Positions 48,457-57,509 of a DNA stretch of 64,000 bases are shown piece after piece. The translations under genes were made by a program, and so were the position numbers. Under the pieces are notes generated by a model that searched no databases, was not told where the DNA came from, and worked only from the letters and a program-made list of their open reading frames with translations. Source of the stretch: Filobacillus milosensis (GTDB lineage Bacteria; Bacillota; Bacilli; Bacillales; Alkalibacillaceae); NCBI RefSeq assembly GCF_004402015.1, contig NZ_SOPW01000001.1:62001-126000 (forward strand), given 5' to 3'. Each line of letters begins with the position of its first letter. The first letter of the stretch is position 1.

Positions 48457-49176
48457 TTACTGCATGTTATGATACACTTCCTGAACATCATCAAGATCTT
48501 CAAGCATATCCACCATTTTGTTCATATCTTCTTGCTGGTTTTCTTCAATTGATGTATAAGTATCAGGAAACATAGATAATTCAGCGACTTCAAGCACATA
48601 TGATTCTTTTAAAACATTTCTAACTTCTTCAAAGTCTTCTACTGTTGTGTACACTTCAAAAACTTCATCACTAGCCTCAACTTCTTCGCATCCTGCTTCA
48701 ATTGCCTCCAGCATGAATGTTTCCTCATCTACATCTAAATCTTCACGCTTAATCACGATGTAACCTTTACGATGGAACATAAAGGATACGCAGCCATTTT
48801 CACCAAGATTGCCATTGTTCTTTGAGAAAGCATGACGTACTTCAGACGCCGTACGATTCCTGTTATCGGTTAATGCTTCAACCATTACAGCTACACCGCC
48901 AGGACCATAGCCTTCATAAACCATTTCTTCGTAGTTTTCCCCTTCAACATTTCCTGTTGCTTTGTTAATCGCACGATCAATGTTGTCATTAGGCATATTA
49001 TTGGATTTTGCCTTATCTACTGCTAAACGAAGAGCAGAATTTGTCTCCATGTCACTGCCTCCTTGTTTAGCAGCAACATAAATCTCTTTAGCTAATTTCA
49101 TGAAAATTTTTCCGCGCTTAGCATCCTTAGCGCCCTTTTTATGTTTAATATTATGCCATTTTGAATGACCTGCCAT
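48457..49176 (-). CDS. yebC: YebC/TACO1 family protein
   Basis: Cytosolic protein of 239 residues. Family members are described either as transcription regulators (YebC/PmpR) or as translation factors that help ribosomes at difficult stretches (TACO1), so the role is open. The conserved N-terminus is MAGHSKWHNIKHKKGAKDAK, followed by NIDRAINKATG and YGPGGVAVMVE. Precedes ruvAB, as yrbC does in B. subtilis. Confidence 0.94.
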   Translation of the reverse strand: MAGHSKWHNIKHKKGAKDAKRGKIFMKLAKEIYVAAKQGGSDMETNSALRLAVDKAKSNNMPNDNIDRAINKATGNVEGENYEEMVYEGYGPGGVAVMVEALTDNRNRTASEVRHAFSKNNGNLGENGCVSFMFHRKGYIVIKREDLDVDEETFMLEAIEAGCEEVEASDEVFEVYTTVEDFEEVRNVLKESYVLEVAELSMFPDTYTSIEENQQEDMNKMVDMLEDLDDVQEVYHNMQ

Positions 49177-49199
49177 AATAATCTCCTCCCCTTAAAGAA

Positions 49200-49958
49200 T
49201 TATTTAACTAGATCATAAACTCGGTAAACCTTACCGTTTTCTATTTCATCAGGTTTTTGGATTAAATCTGTAAGTAAATCAGCGACCTCTTTTGGACTTC
49301 TAAGTTTACCTTCTTCTTTATATTGCTTGAATTTATCAACGTTTTTAAAGTCCTCTTCATCGCTGCTTCGAATTTCCTCTTGCATCTCCGTATCCATAAC
49401 TCCTGGGCTGAAAGCGATATGAAGATCTTTTGATTTTAATTCTTTAGCTTCTAGAGCTGCCGTTTCCGTGTACATATTCACAGCAGATTTTGTGGAACAA
49501 TAAGCATTCCAGCCATATACACCATTTTCCCCAGCACCAGAAGATATGTTTACAACAAATAAGCGATTGGACTCAACATGTTTCTTCATTGTATTGACCA
49601 TTAACATAATTGCAGTTAAATTAACTGAAATATGTTTAACAATGTCGTGGTTCTCTAATGAACCAACAGGACCGATTGGTGTAACCATTCCGGCATTATT
49701 AACAATTAATAGTTCTTCAATGTTCTGATCTTGTAGCTTTGTTACGATTTCATATAACACATCATTTAATTTTTCTAAATCACTTAGATCACATGAATGG
49801 TGATAATAAGATTGGCGATTTTCATTAGCTAAATTTTTAAGTTCATTAGTTTTTCTTTTTCTGGAAATCGTAAATAGATTATAACCCTGTGTTAGTAAAT
49901 TTTTGGCCGTTTCTTCACCCAAACCTCGTGAAGCGCCAGTAACAATTGCAAATTTCAT
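49200..49958 (-). CDS. Short-chain dehydrogenase, benzil/sepiapterin reductase-like
   Basis: 252-residue NADP-dependent oxidoreductase of the classical SDR fold. TGASRGLGEE at 7-16 binds the cofactor, NNAG follows in the fourth strand, and the catalytic Ser-Tyr-Lys are in VNISSGAG and YCSTK. The FSPGVMDTEMQ and SPKEVADLL segments resemble the YueD/benzil reductase group, so a carbonyl substrate is likely but unknown. It sits between coxA and yebC, which is not its place in B. subtilis, so the gene may have been inserted here. Confidence 0.85.
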   Translation of the reverse strand: MKFAIVTGASRGLGEETAKNLLTQGYNLFTISRKRKTNELKNLANENRQSYYHHSCDLSDLEKLNDVLYEIVTKLQDQNIEELLIVNNAGMVTPIGPVGSLENHDIVKHISVNLTAIMLMVNTMKKHVESNRLFVVNISSGAGENGVYGWNAYCSTKSAVNMYTETAALEAKELKSKDLHIAFSPGVMDTEMQEEIRSSDEEDFKNVDKFKQYKEEGKLRSPKEVADLLTDLIQKPDEIENGKVYRVYDLVK

Positions 49959-49983
49959 TATTTCCCCGCCTCCGTTATGTATA

Positions 49984-50011
49984 AGAAAAGGAGAAGAAAA
50001 CTCCTTTTCTA
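49984..50011 (-). terminator. Probable terminator of coxA
   Basis: AGAAAAGGAG and CTCCTTTTCT pair on the minus strand around a short loop, with a T-rich 3' arm. Located between coxA and the dehydrogenase. Confidence 0.7.
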
Positions 50012-50018
50012 GAATTCA

Positions 50019-50525
50019 TTAATCTTTTTTACGGTCTTCAATCCGATTGTGATATTCCTGGTTAACATAAACTGTAACATCTGTACGACCAGTTATATTT
50101 TCCACTACTTCTTTAACTTTTGCAATGGCTTCATCTTCCGTGACGCGATTAGCTAAATGTACAGCTACATAAATTTGCTGGTCCTGAACAGAAACACCAA
50201 CTTCAATAAACTCACGCATGTTTCTTAACTCATAATAAATATTACGATTTAAATCATTCTGCTCTCTGAATTTCTCAGAGCGAATTCGCTTAGAATTATC
50301 GGTATTCCCTAATGATTTATCAGTTTCTCGCTGCTCATAATATTCATAAGGGTTCTCATAATTATTATAGCGAATTAACTCTTCATCAGTTGGCCTTTCC
50401 TGATCAAATTGGATTTCTGTCGTTTCTTCAGAATTTGAAATACTCTCCTCTTGCTTTTCAGGATTAACATACGTACACGCGCCAAGTAACATTATACTAA
50501 AAAACACAATCATTTTCTTAAACAT
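50019..50525 (-). CDS. coxA: YhcN/YlaJ family spore lipoprotein, CoxA-like
   Basis: 168-residue lipoprotein: signal MFKKMIVFFSIMLLGAC with lipobox LLGAC (Cys17), an acidic linker, then a YhcN/YlaJ domain (VGVSVQDQQIYVAVHLANRV, DVTVYVNQEYHNRI). B. subtilis CoxA, a cortex-associated spore protein of this family, lies between safA and yrbC, which supports the name. ATG 50525 has GGAGGTG at seven bases. That site is part of an inverted repeat with GAAACACCTC upstream. Confidence 0.83.
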   Translation of the reverse strand: MFKKMIVFFSIMLLGACTYVNPEKQEESISNSEETTEIQFDQERPTDEELIRYNNYENPYEYYEQRETDKSLGNTDNSKRIRSEKFREQNDLNRNIYYELRNMREFIEVGVSVQDQQIYVAVHLANRVTEDEAIAKVKEVVENITGRTDVTVYVNQEYHNRIEDRKKD

Positions 50526-50569
50526 GAAAACACCTCCGTATTCATTAGTTTGAAATAAGAGGTGTTTCA
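50526..50569 (-). promoter_or_regulatory. Inverted repeat covering the coxA ribosome site
   Basis: GAAACACCTC (plus-strand 50560-50569) pairs with GAGGTGTTTTC (50526-50536) on the minus strand. The 3' arm contains the coxA ribosome binding site. In an mRNA that reads through from nadE the site would be occluded. No T run follows, so this is not a terminator. Confidence 0.5.
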
Positions 50570-50577
50570 TCATTCGT

Positions 50578-51336
50578 TTATTCTAATGTGAAATGATGGA
50601 AATCTGGTGGAGATGGTGGTAATGCACGTTTATGAGCCGTTCGTTCATGCATTTTAATAATTGTTTTTTCTGATTCCTCATCCACTTTTTCTCCACGTAA
50701 AAAAGCATCAATTGTATCGTATGATACACCCATTTCACTTTCATCCGTTTGACCATCCCAAAGTCCTGCACTTGGATCCTTTGTGATAATCTTATCCGGC
50801 ACACCTAGTTCTCGAGCTAAATCTCGAACTTCTGATTTTGTATAATGTAATAGCGGAACTAAATCAACTCCACCATCACCGTATTTTGTAAAATAACCTG
50901 TATACCATTCAGCAGCATTATCAGTTCCAACGACGAGATAATTATAATTAGTTGCAATGGTATAAAGTGTGCTCATTCTTAACCTTGCACGAAGATTGGC
51001 ATCGGCTAATTGTTCATTATTTACATTCCAGTCATTTTTACTTTCCAAAGAAGTCTTAATGCCATTTAAAAGCAGATCATGTTGCTCTGATAAATCTACA
51101 GTTACTGAATCAATGCCCGAACCTTCAATAACTAATTGAGCATCTGCTTCATCTTGACCATTACTTTTACAGGGCATAACTACACCTAGTGAGTTATTCG
51201 GCAAAGCTTTTTTAATTAGGTAACCTACAACGGAAGAATCAATACCTCCGCTTAAGCCAACAACTAACCCATTAACATTGGCTTCTTCAACTTTAGCCTG
51301 GAGCCATTTCGTTAATTGCTCTATATGTTTTTCCAT
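50578..51336 (-). CDS. nadE: Ammonia-dependent NAD+ synthetase
   Basis: Converts nicotinic acid adenine dinucleotide to NAD+ with ATP and ammonia. The 252 residues carry the PP-loop GLSGGIDSSV at 28-37, VVGTDNAAEWYTGYFTKYGD and LVPLLHYTKSEVRDLARELG. It lacks the glutaminase domain of the long form, so it needs free ammonia or a separate donor. In B. subtilis nadE is elsewhere, and the nad genes near safA are nadABC, which are absent here. Confidence 0.95.
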   Translation of the reverse strand: MEKHIEQLTKWLQAKVEEANVNGLVVGLSGGIDSSVVGYLIKKALPNNSLGVVMPCKSNGQDEADAQLVIEGSGIDSVTVDLSEQHDLLLNGIKTSLESKNDWNVNNEQLADANLRARLRMSTLYTIATNYNYLVVGTDNAAEWYTGYFTKYGDGGVDLVPLLHYTKSEVRDLARELGVPDKIITKDPSAGLWDGQTDESEMGVSYDTIDAFLRGEKVDEESEKTIIKMHERTAHKRALPPSPPDFHHFTLE

Positions 51337-51406
51337 CTAATTATTCCCCTTTAATTACGAGTACTATTTTATATATTATCATAACCTGTTTTAATTACTC
51401 AAAGAA

Positions 51407-51988
51407 TTAGTAATAATAACCACCGCAGCCACACGGGTTATATGGGCGATACATGTAATTATAATTAGGGTAGTATGGGGCAAAATAAGCATACTGATTG
51501 ACGTGTTCGTATGGATTATAGTAACTATTTCTGACTGGTTCGTTCTCATAAGGGATTGGTTCCATCACTTGAACGGGAATGTGATAATCATACATAACCG
51601 GCTGAGCGTATGGATCCGGTTGCCAATTATAATATCCTTCTGGCAAAAACTGTTGTATAAATTCATCCTCCTGATCATCATCGATCGCTGAAATCAATTT
51701 ATCACTCATGACATATTCATCTTCCGCAACTATTGGTAACACTTTAGGTTTATTAGGGTCATGTGGTGGTGACAAACGTTTATTACTTACATCAATTTTT
51801 TTGCCAACATTATTAGACATTTTAGGTGACTTTTGTACATTTAAAGGCACTTTTACTTTCATTTGAGGTAAAAGCACATTACTCCTATCTAAATGCCGGT
51901 TCATTTGTATTAACTGATCAACTGTTAAATCATAAGCTTTAGCTATTGACTCAAACGTCTCTCCCTTTTGCACAACATGTATTCTCAT
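51407..51988 (-). CDS. safA: Spore coat assembly protein SafA, short form
   Basis: Coat morphogen that sits at the cortex-coat interface. The N-terminal LysM domain (IHVVQKGETFESIAKAYDLT, then LIQMNRHLDRSNVLLPQMKV, residues 1-50) binds peptidoglycan. The middle is polar, and the C-terminus is rich in Tyr, Pro, Asn and ends with PCGCGGYYY. At 193 residues it is half the length of the B. subtilis protein (387), with the C-terminal repeat region mostly missing; this is not an obvious truncation, as the Cys/Tyr tail is intact. A long hairpin precedes the ribosome site. Confidence 0.88.
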   Translation of the reverse strand: MRIHVVQKGETFESIAKAYDLTVDQLIQMNRHLDRSNVLLPQMKVKVPLNVQKSPKMSNNVGKKIDVSNKRLSPPHDPNKPKVLPIVAEDEYVMSDKLISAIDDDQEDEFIQQFLPEGYYNWQPDPYAQPVMYDYHIPVQVMEPIPYENEPVRNSYYNPYEHVNQYAYFAPYYPNYNYMYRPYNPCGCGGYYY

Positions 51989-52012
51989 GATGAATTTCTC
52001 CTTTCAAATTTT

Positions 52013-52064
52013 GAGAAAAACTTGGCTTACGCCACGCCAAAATAGCGAAAGCCTTAGTTTTTCA
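52013..52064 (-). promoter_or_regulatory. Long hairpin upstream of safA
   Basis: GTGAAAAACTAAGGCTTTCGC and GCGTAAGCCAAGTTTTTCTC pair imperfectly around a twelve-base loop on the minus strand, ending 24 bases before the safA ATG. The 3' arm holds TTTTT, so it could be a terminator or a leader structure. The function is not clear. Confidence 0.55.
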
Positions 52065-52186
52065 CATACGTTAATACTTTAAGAAAGTTAATGTCCTTAA
52101 AGTATAAAATATCCCACTAACACATTATGCATATGCGAATAAAAGTTGAGCGTTTGCCTATAAATTTAATGTTAAGCGCTAATATA

Positions 52187-52209
52187 AAAAGGACCAGTAT
52201 TCTGGTCCT

Positions 52210-52211
<2 letters not shown>
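52187..52211 (-). terminator. Terminator of obgE
   Basis: AAAGGACCAG / CTGGTCCTTT with a four-base loop and a T-rich tail on the minus strand, overlapping the last base of the obgE stop codon. Confidence 0.9.
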
Positions 52212-53502
<1,291 letters not shown>

Positions 53503-53511
53503 TTATCTCAC

Positions 53512-54021
53512 CTACTTATAAGAAAATACAAAAGAAGTTTCTTCCTCATTATTTTCTATCATTAATTTTGAATCAGTGTTTAAAACTATATCTTTTATTT
53601 GTTCGTTACCCTTTATACGATACTTAATATACCAATCATCTTCATATTTTATTTCAATACGAATATGTAAGTCAGAAAGTGAACCTAATTCTTTTTCAAA
53701 CGTCTGAATCAAATGCTTACCATCATTAAGAATGATTTCATCATATGGTTGTAACGATTGATCATTATGTTCAATGTCGAATTCTAATTTAGTTTCTCTA
53801 CTATTAAGCTTTAAATGGAATAACCAATAAACAAGTTGTGGTGCATCGAGCGTTTGTAATAGACGATCCTCACCTAATTTAGTTATTAATTGATTTAATT
53901 TTTCCATCGATACATCATGCTTTTTCATGCTGCCATAACCTTGAACTAATTGCAGGTCATTCATCAAATCATGTCTGTATAATCTTAATAAATCTAAAAC
54001 ATCTTCAACATTTACTGACAA
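53512..54021 (-). CDS. spo0B: Sporulation initiation phosphotransferase Spo0B
   Basis: Phosphorelay protein that passes phosphate from Spo0F to Spo0A. The 169 residues from TTG 54021 start with a helix carrying YRHDLMNDLQLVQGY; His17 corresponds to the phosphorylated histidine of B. subtilis Spo0B (RHDWMNKLQL). The C-terminal half is a degenerate ATPase-like fold. TTG 54021 is five bases after AGGGTGA; the frame stays open 37 codons upstream without a ribosome site. Sequence outside the helix is diverged. Sda at 2660 acts higher in the same relay. Confidence 0.88.
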   Translation of the reverse strand: MSVNVEDVLDLLRLYRHDLMNDLQLVQGYGSMKKHDVSMEKLNQLITKLGEDRLLQTLDAPQLVYWLFHLKLNSRETKLEFDIEHNDQSLQPYDEIILNDGKHLIQTFEKELGSLSDLHIRIEIKYEDDWYIKYRIKGNEQIKDIVLNTDSKLMIENNEEETSFVFSYK

Positions 54022-54046
54022 TGCTCTCACCCTACCCTTTTTGTTT

Positions 54047-54055
54047 ATCATACCA
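54047..54055 (-). promoter_or_regulatory. Possible extended -10 promoter of spo0B
   Basis: TGGTATGAT on the minus strand (TATGAT at 54047-54052) lies 26 bases upstream of the TTG start, and no good -35 is present. Two hairpins lie between this element and rpmA, so spo0B-obgE plausibly has its own promoter. Confidence 0.4.
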
Positions 54056-54079
54056 CAATTAATATAGGGTAGAATTAAG

Positions 54080-54107
54080 AAAAGCTTGTCATGATTATCG
54101 ACAAGCC
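54080..54107 (-). terminator. Second hairpin between rpmA and spo0B
   Basis: GCTTGTCG and TGACAAGC (one mismatch) on the minus strand, followed by TTTTCTT. With the hairpin at 54137 it forms a tandem terminator after rpmA. Confidence 0.65.
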
Positions 54108-54136
54108 AATTTTTAACAATTATTATAGACAAAATA

Positions 54137-54170
54137 AAAGCTGACTCGATTAGGAGTCAGCTTTTTTTAA
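54137..54170 (-). terminator. Terminator of rpmA
   Basis: AAAGCTGACTC / GAGTCAGCTTT on the minus strand with a six-base loop and a T-rich tail (TATTTT). Ends the rplU-prp-rpmA unit. Confidence 0.9.
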
Positions 54171-54174
54171 AAGT

Positions 54175-54465
54175 TTACGCTTCCTGAACTGCAGGGTATA
54201 CGCTAACTTTTTTACGGTCACGACCAAAACGCTCGAAACGTACAACACCGTCTACTTTAGCGAATAGAGTATCATCGCCACCACGGCCTACGTTTTCACC
54301 TGGGTAGATTTTTGTACCGCGTTGACGGTAAAGGATTGATCCACCAGTTACGACTTGACCGTCAGCACGTTTAGCTCCAAGACGTTTAGACTCTGAGTCA
54401 CGTCCGTTCTTTGAACTACCTTGACCTTTTTTCTGTGAGAAAAACTGTAAATCTAGACGTAGCAT
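54175..54465 (-). CDS. rpmA: 50S ribosomal protein bL27 with cleavable N-terminal extension
   Basis: Large-subunit protein whose N-terminus reaches the peptidyl transferase centre. The 96 residues begin [20 protein letters not shown]; the first nine (ending QFF) form the Firmicute extension that Prp removes. The mature sequence then matches bL27 ([21 protein letters not shown]). Position P1' is Ser rather than the common Ala. prp lies 14 bases upstream, as usual. ATG 54465 has AAGGAGGTG. Confidence 0.97.
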   Translation of the reverse strand: MLRLDLQFFSQKKGQGSSKNGRDSESKRLGAKRADGQVVTGGSILYRQRGTKIYPGENVGRGGDDTLFAKVDGVVRFERFGRDRKKVSVYPAVQEA

Positions 54466-54479
54466 CGAAATGCACCTCC

Positions 54480-54812
54480 TTATTTTTCAAAGATGGTTAT
54501 ATATTGATTATAATCTCTTTCAATTGTTTGGAATGTAACCAGCATCCCAGAAAGTAGCGTTTGAGCTTTATTATAAGCCTCATCAGACATTCCTTCAGGT
54601 AAGAGCATTTTAAGAAAGCCACCTTCAGTTCCCTGCTCAATCTCAGGTTCGATCTGACAAAGTTGAATAATTGAATTAACAGATCCAAATGAAACAGCTG
54701 ATACTGCAGCACATACTAAATCATGACCATGTGGTCCGCTATTAGCATGCCCAGACAATTCAAATCCTGAAATGGTTTGATCGCTATTTCTAAATACTTT
54801 CAATTCAATCAT
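54480..54812 (-). CDS. prp: Ribosomal-processing cysteine protease Prp (YsxB)
   Basis: Removes the N-terminal extension of bL27. The 110 residues hold the catalytic dyad at His22 ([10 protein letters not shown]) and Cys34 ([10 protein letters not shown]), the same positions as in the S. aureus enzyme. Always found between rplU and rpmA in Firmicutes, as here. It is essential where bL27 has the extension. Confidence 0.95.
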   Translation of the reverse strand: MIELKVFRNSDQTISGFELSGHANSGPHGHDLVCAAVSAVSFGSVNSIIQLCQIEPEIEQGTEGGFLKMLLPEGMSDEAYNKAQTLLSGMLVTFQTIERDYNQYITIFEK

Positions 54813-54824
54813 AATAAAGTATCC

Positions 54825-55133
54825 TTACGCGTTAATTTTTTCGATCGTTACTTTTGTATAAGGTTGACGATGACCTTGTTTACGCTTGTAGTTTTTCTTT
54901 GGCTTGTATTTGAAAACAGTGATCTTACGACCTTTACCCTGCTTTTCAACTTTACCTGTAACAGTTGCGCCGTCCACTAATGGAGAACCAACTTTTACAG
55001 AATCGCCACCAACAAATAGTACTTTGTCAAACGTGATTTCTTCACCTGCTTCAGCGTCTAGCTTTTCGATGAATACTGATTGACCTTCTTCTACTTTAAT
55101 TTGTTTACCACCAGTTTCGATAATTGCGTACAT
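54825..55133 (-). CDS. rplU: 50S ribosomal protein bL21
   Basis: Large-subunit protein of 102 residues: [20 protein letters not shown] at the start and the 23S-binding C-terminus [19 protein letters not shown]. First gene of rplU-prp-rpmA. The leader upstream contains the structured L21 element and a good promoter. The ribosome site is GAGGAGGTG. Confidence 0.97.
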   Translation of the reverse strand: MYAIIETGGKQIKVEEGQSVFIEKLDAEAGEEITFDKVLFVGGDSVKVGSPLVDGATVTGKVEKQGKGRKITVFKYKPKKNYKRKQGHRQPYTKVTIEKINA

Positions 55134-55243
55134 TCTACTGCACCTCCTCTAAGACTAAGACTCGCCATCGAGGTACTTAACAAGTAAGTTTAAAAACCTC
55201 TTCTGAGCGGTTGTAGCAACGGGTGCTACCATTAAGCATAACA
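55134..55243 (-). promoter_or_regulatory. Ribosomal protein L21 leader
   Basis: A 110-base leader with conserved-looking hairpin parts: GGTAGCACCCGTTGCTACAACC forms a stem (GTAGCA / TGCTAC), followed by CTCAGAAGAGG and CTCGATGGCGAG. This fits the Rfam L21 leader found before rplU in Bacilli, thought to bind bL21 or another r-protein for feedback control. Assigned by position and pattern. Confidence 0.72.
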
Positions 55244-55249
55244 AAATAA

Positions 55250-55279
55250 ATAATACCACGATTTAAAAAAGGTTGTCAA
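55250..55279 (-). promoter_or_regulatory. Sigma-A promoter of rplU
   Basis: Perfect TTGACA (55274-55279) and TATTAT (55250-55255) on the minus strand with an 18-base spacer. The -35 lies inside the last codons of the RNase gene. Confidence 0.85.
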
Positions 55280-56666
55280 CCTTAATTCCTTGTTGTCTTA
55301 ACTGTTTGTTTACCCGATTGCCGTCCTCTATTTTATACAGGGAAAACGGTTCTTGTAAAGAGGGATCTTCGCTTAATTTCAATGAAAAATTTAGCTCATG
55401 TCTTTCTTTTAATTCAAGTAAATACGCTTTCCAATTGATATTATATTTTGTCGCAACTTTTAAGTGCAGCTGATCAGTCTGTGCTGATTGATATTCTAAT
55501 AATTTTTCCTCGATTTGATTCATAATCAACTCACATTGATTAGCCGACTGTGCATAATAAATTGAAAATTGATCATAAACATCAGGAAACAAGCGTTTTC
55601 TCGTCATTTCAACTATACCCAGTTTAGTAAAACCATAAATCGTGATACTAGAATCGTTCTTAAATGATTCTCTTAACTGATCAATTATTTTTTTCTTGGA
55701 AATTTTAGAATTCATATTAATAAAATCAATTAAAATCATGCCAGATAATTGTCTCAACCGAATTTGTCGTTCACACTCAACAGCTGCTTTCAGGTTAGTT
55801 TGTTCGAGGATTTGATCCTTGTTATTGTTCATTCTTGTGTTACTTGTATCAACATCAATCACAGTCATTGCTTCAGTTCGATCAATAATAATATGGCCAC
55901 CACTTGATAGTGGCACTTCTCGTTTCGTTAAAAGAGACACTAATTGATTTAAATTATATGGACGATTCTTTATAAATTGCAGATCATATGAAATGTTGAC
56001 TGTATTTGAACCACAAGTTTTGACTAATTGTTCTTTGAATTTTATATCATCACAAATCATTTCATTAATTTCACCAAGGTGTTTATTAAAAAATGCAGTC
56101 CAATCTGACATTGATTGGTATACTTTTTGAGGTGATTTAACATGGTTTAAAGCCCACTGAATGTTCTCCCAAATAGTCAATTGTTCCTTTAGATGACTTA
56201 AAAATATATTATCACTTAGTTCGTTGGATTGTGTTCGAATAATTAACCCAACAGGTTGATGGTTCACCAAACTAATAAGTCTTTCTCTTTCTTCTTCCTT
56301 CAGTTTTTTAGAAGTGTGAATACCTTTTTCATAAGGCAAGATAACAATATAAGGACTTTGCAGTTGAATGCTCAAATTAACTGTTACATATTTGCTTTTA
56401 GTTGCTAATTTTTCTATTTGAACTAAAACTCGTTCTCCTTGATGAACTTGATTAGGTTCTTCAAGTTTTAGAAAACCTATATCACGATTATTTAAACGCA
56501 CAAAAGCGACGTTTAATCTAAAATCAACATCTTTTACGATTCCTAGAAAAACGTCGCCAATATTAAATTCATCTCGGTCTTGAATAAAGATATCCTCAAG
56601 ATTGTTATTATTCATATATACCGCTAATTGTTTTTTAGTTCGACTTTGTACATAAATTTGTTTCAT
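55263..56666 (-). CDS. rng: RNase E/G family ribonuclease, atypical
   Basis: Single-strand endoribonuclease family, 467 residues. An S1 domain lies at about 35-105 (GDVFLGIVKDVDF, AFVRLNNRDIGFLKL). The catalytic core has GGHIIIDRTEAMTVIDVD (Asp271, matching Asp303 of E. coli RNase E) and GMILIDFINM (Asp314, matching Asp346). After MTRKR the usual zinc-link CPxCxGxG is missing; only one cysteine (Cys378) lies nearby. B. subtilis lacks this family, but other Bacillaceae have it. Placed between spoIVFB and rplU, with the spoIVFB stop adjoining its start. Confidence 0.85.
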   Translation of the reverse strand: MKQIYVQSRTKKQLAVYMNNNNLEDIFIQDRDEFNIGDVFLGIVKDVDFRLNVAFVRLNNRDIGFLKLEEPNQVHQGERVLVQIEKLATKSKYVTVNLSIQLQSPYIVILPYEKGIHTSKKLKEEERERLISLVNHQPVGLIIRTQSNELSDNIFLSHLKEQLTIWENIQWALNHVKSPQKVYQSMSDWTAFFNKHLGEINEMICDDIKFKEQLVKTCGSNTVNISYDLQFIKNRPYNLNQLVSLLTKREVPLSSGGHIIIDRTEAMTVIDVDTSNTRMNNNKDQILEQTNLKAAVECERQIRLRQLSGMILIDFINMNSKISKKKIIDQLRESFKNDSSITIYGFTKLGIVEMTRKRLFPDVYDQFSIYYAQSANQCELIMNQIEEKLLEYQSAQTDQLHLKVATKYNINWKAYLLELKERHELNFSLKLSEDPSLQEPFSLYKIEDGNRVNKQLRQQGIKVDNLF

Positions 56667-57509
56667 CTAAGCTTCCCTCGCCTGGATACTTGCAACAGTT
56701 AAAAATGGTTCATTTCGCGTAAACATGGCATGTAAACATGCATCTTCAGGTAATGGCTTTGAACTATGATCTAAATAAATATAATGGTAGTATTCTTTTT
56801 TAAAGTGTTTAACTAACTCACTTAACGGTGTATTAGAAGCTGCCCTTAATACTGCGATGTTAGTTTGTTCAATATCTGAAATAAAATATCTAGCCAATAA
56901 ATGTTTAAGTAAAATTATATGTTTATTACGCCAAAGTAACCAATTATCAAGCAATAAAAATATTGATAAAAACGTTAAGTGAATGCTTGTCCATTGCATT
57001 AACCATAGTATAACATTAATAACTCCAATTATGGTGATTGATGATATAGACATCCAGACCACCGCTCGATGAAAAGCTGTTACTTTAGTTAACAAAATAA
57101 AGACCATTCGTCCACCATCCAGGGGAAGAACGGGTATTAAATTAAAAAACAGTATAATCGTATTTATGATTAACAGTTGGTCGAGTAAAACGTGTTGGAC
57201 CTGTATAAAATACATGATGCCTAATACAATAAATATCCAAATATGCTGTAGCGGTCCAGCAATTGTTACAACAAACTCCTCTTTACTTGGACGGTTATAA
57301 AAATCATCTGTTTCCATTACGCCACCAAAAGGCCATATCATTAACCGAGTAATATTCCATTTATAATATCTGGCAGCTATGAAGTGTCCTAATTCATGAA
57401 TAGTAATTATGACAAAAAAACTAATTAATTCTATAAACATCCCCAAAAAATAACTCCCAATCAACAATAACAGTAATAAGGGATGAAATTGAATTACTCT
57501 ATTCCGCAT
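56667..57509 (-). CDS. spoIVFB: Stage IV sporulation intramembrane metalloprotease SpoIVFB
   Basis: Site-2-type protease that cleaves pro-sigma-K in the outer forespore membrane. The 280 residues have about six helices, the HELGH zinc motif with His38, Glu39 and His42, the third ligand Asp131 in LPLDGGR, and a C-terminal CBS-like domain that senses ATP in B. subtilis. Its start overlaps the end of spoIVFA by 11 bases. Substrate sigK is at 8358 in this window. Confidence 0.95.
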   Translation of the reverse strand: MRNRVIQFHPLLLLLLIGSYFLGMFIELISFFVIITIHELGHFIAARYYKWNITRLMIWPFGGVMETDDFYNRPSKEEFVVTIAGPLQHIWIFIVLGIMYFIQVQHVLLDQLLIINTIILFFNLIPVLPLDGGRMVFILLTKVTAFHRAVVWMSISSITIIGVINVILWLMQWTSIHLTFLSIFLLLDNWLLWRNKHIILLKHLLARYFISDIEQTNIAVLRAASNTPLSELVKHFKKEYYHYIYLDHSSKPLPEDACLHAMFTRNEPFLTVASIQAREA

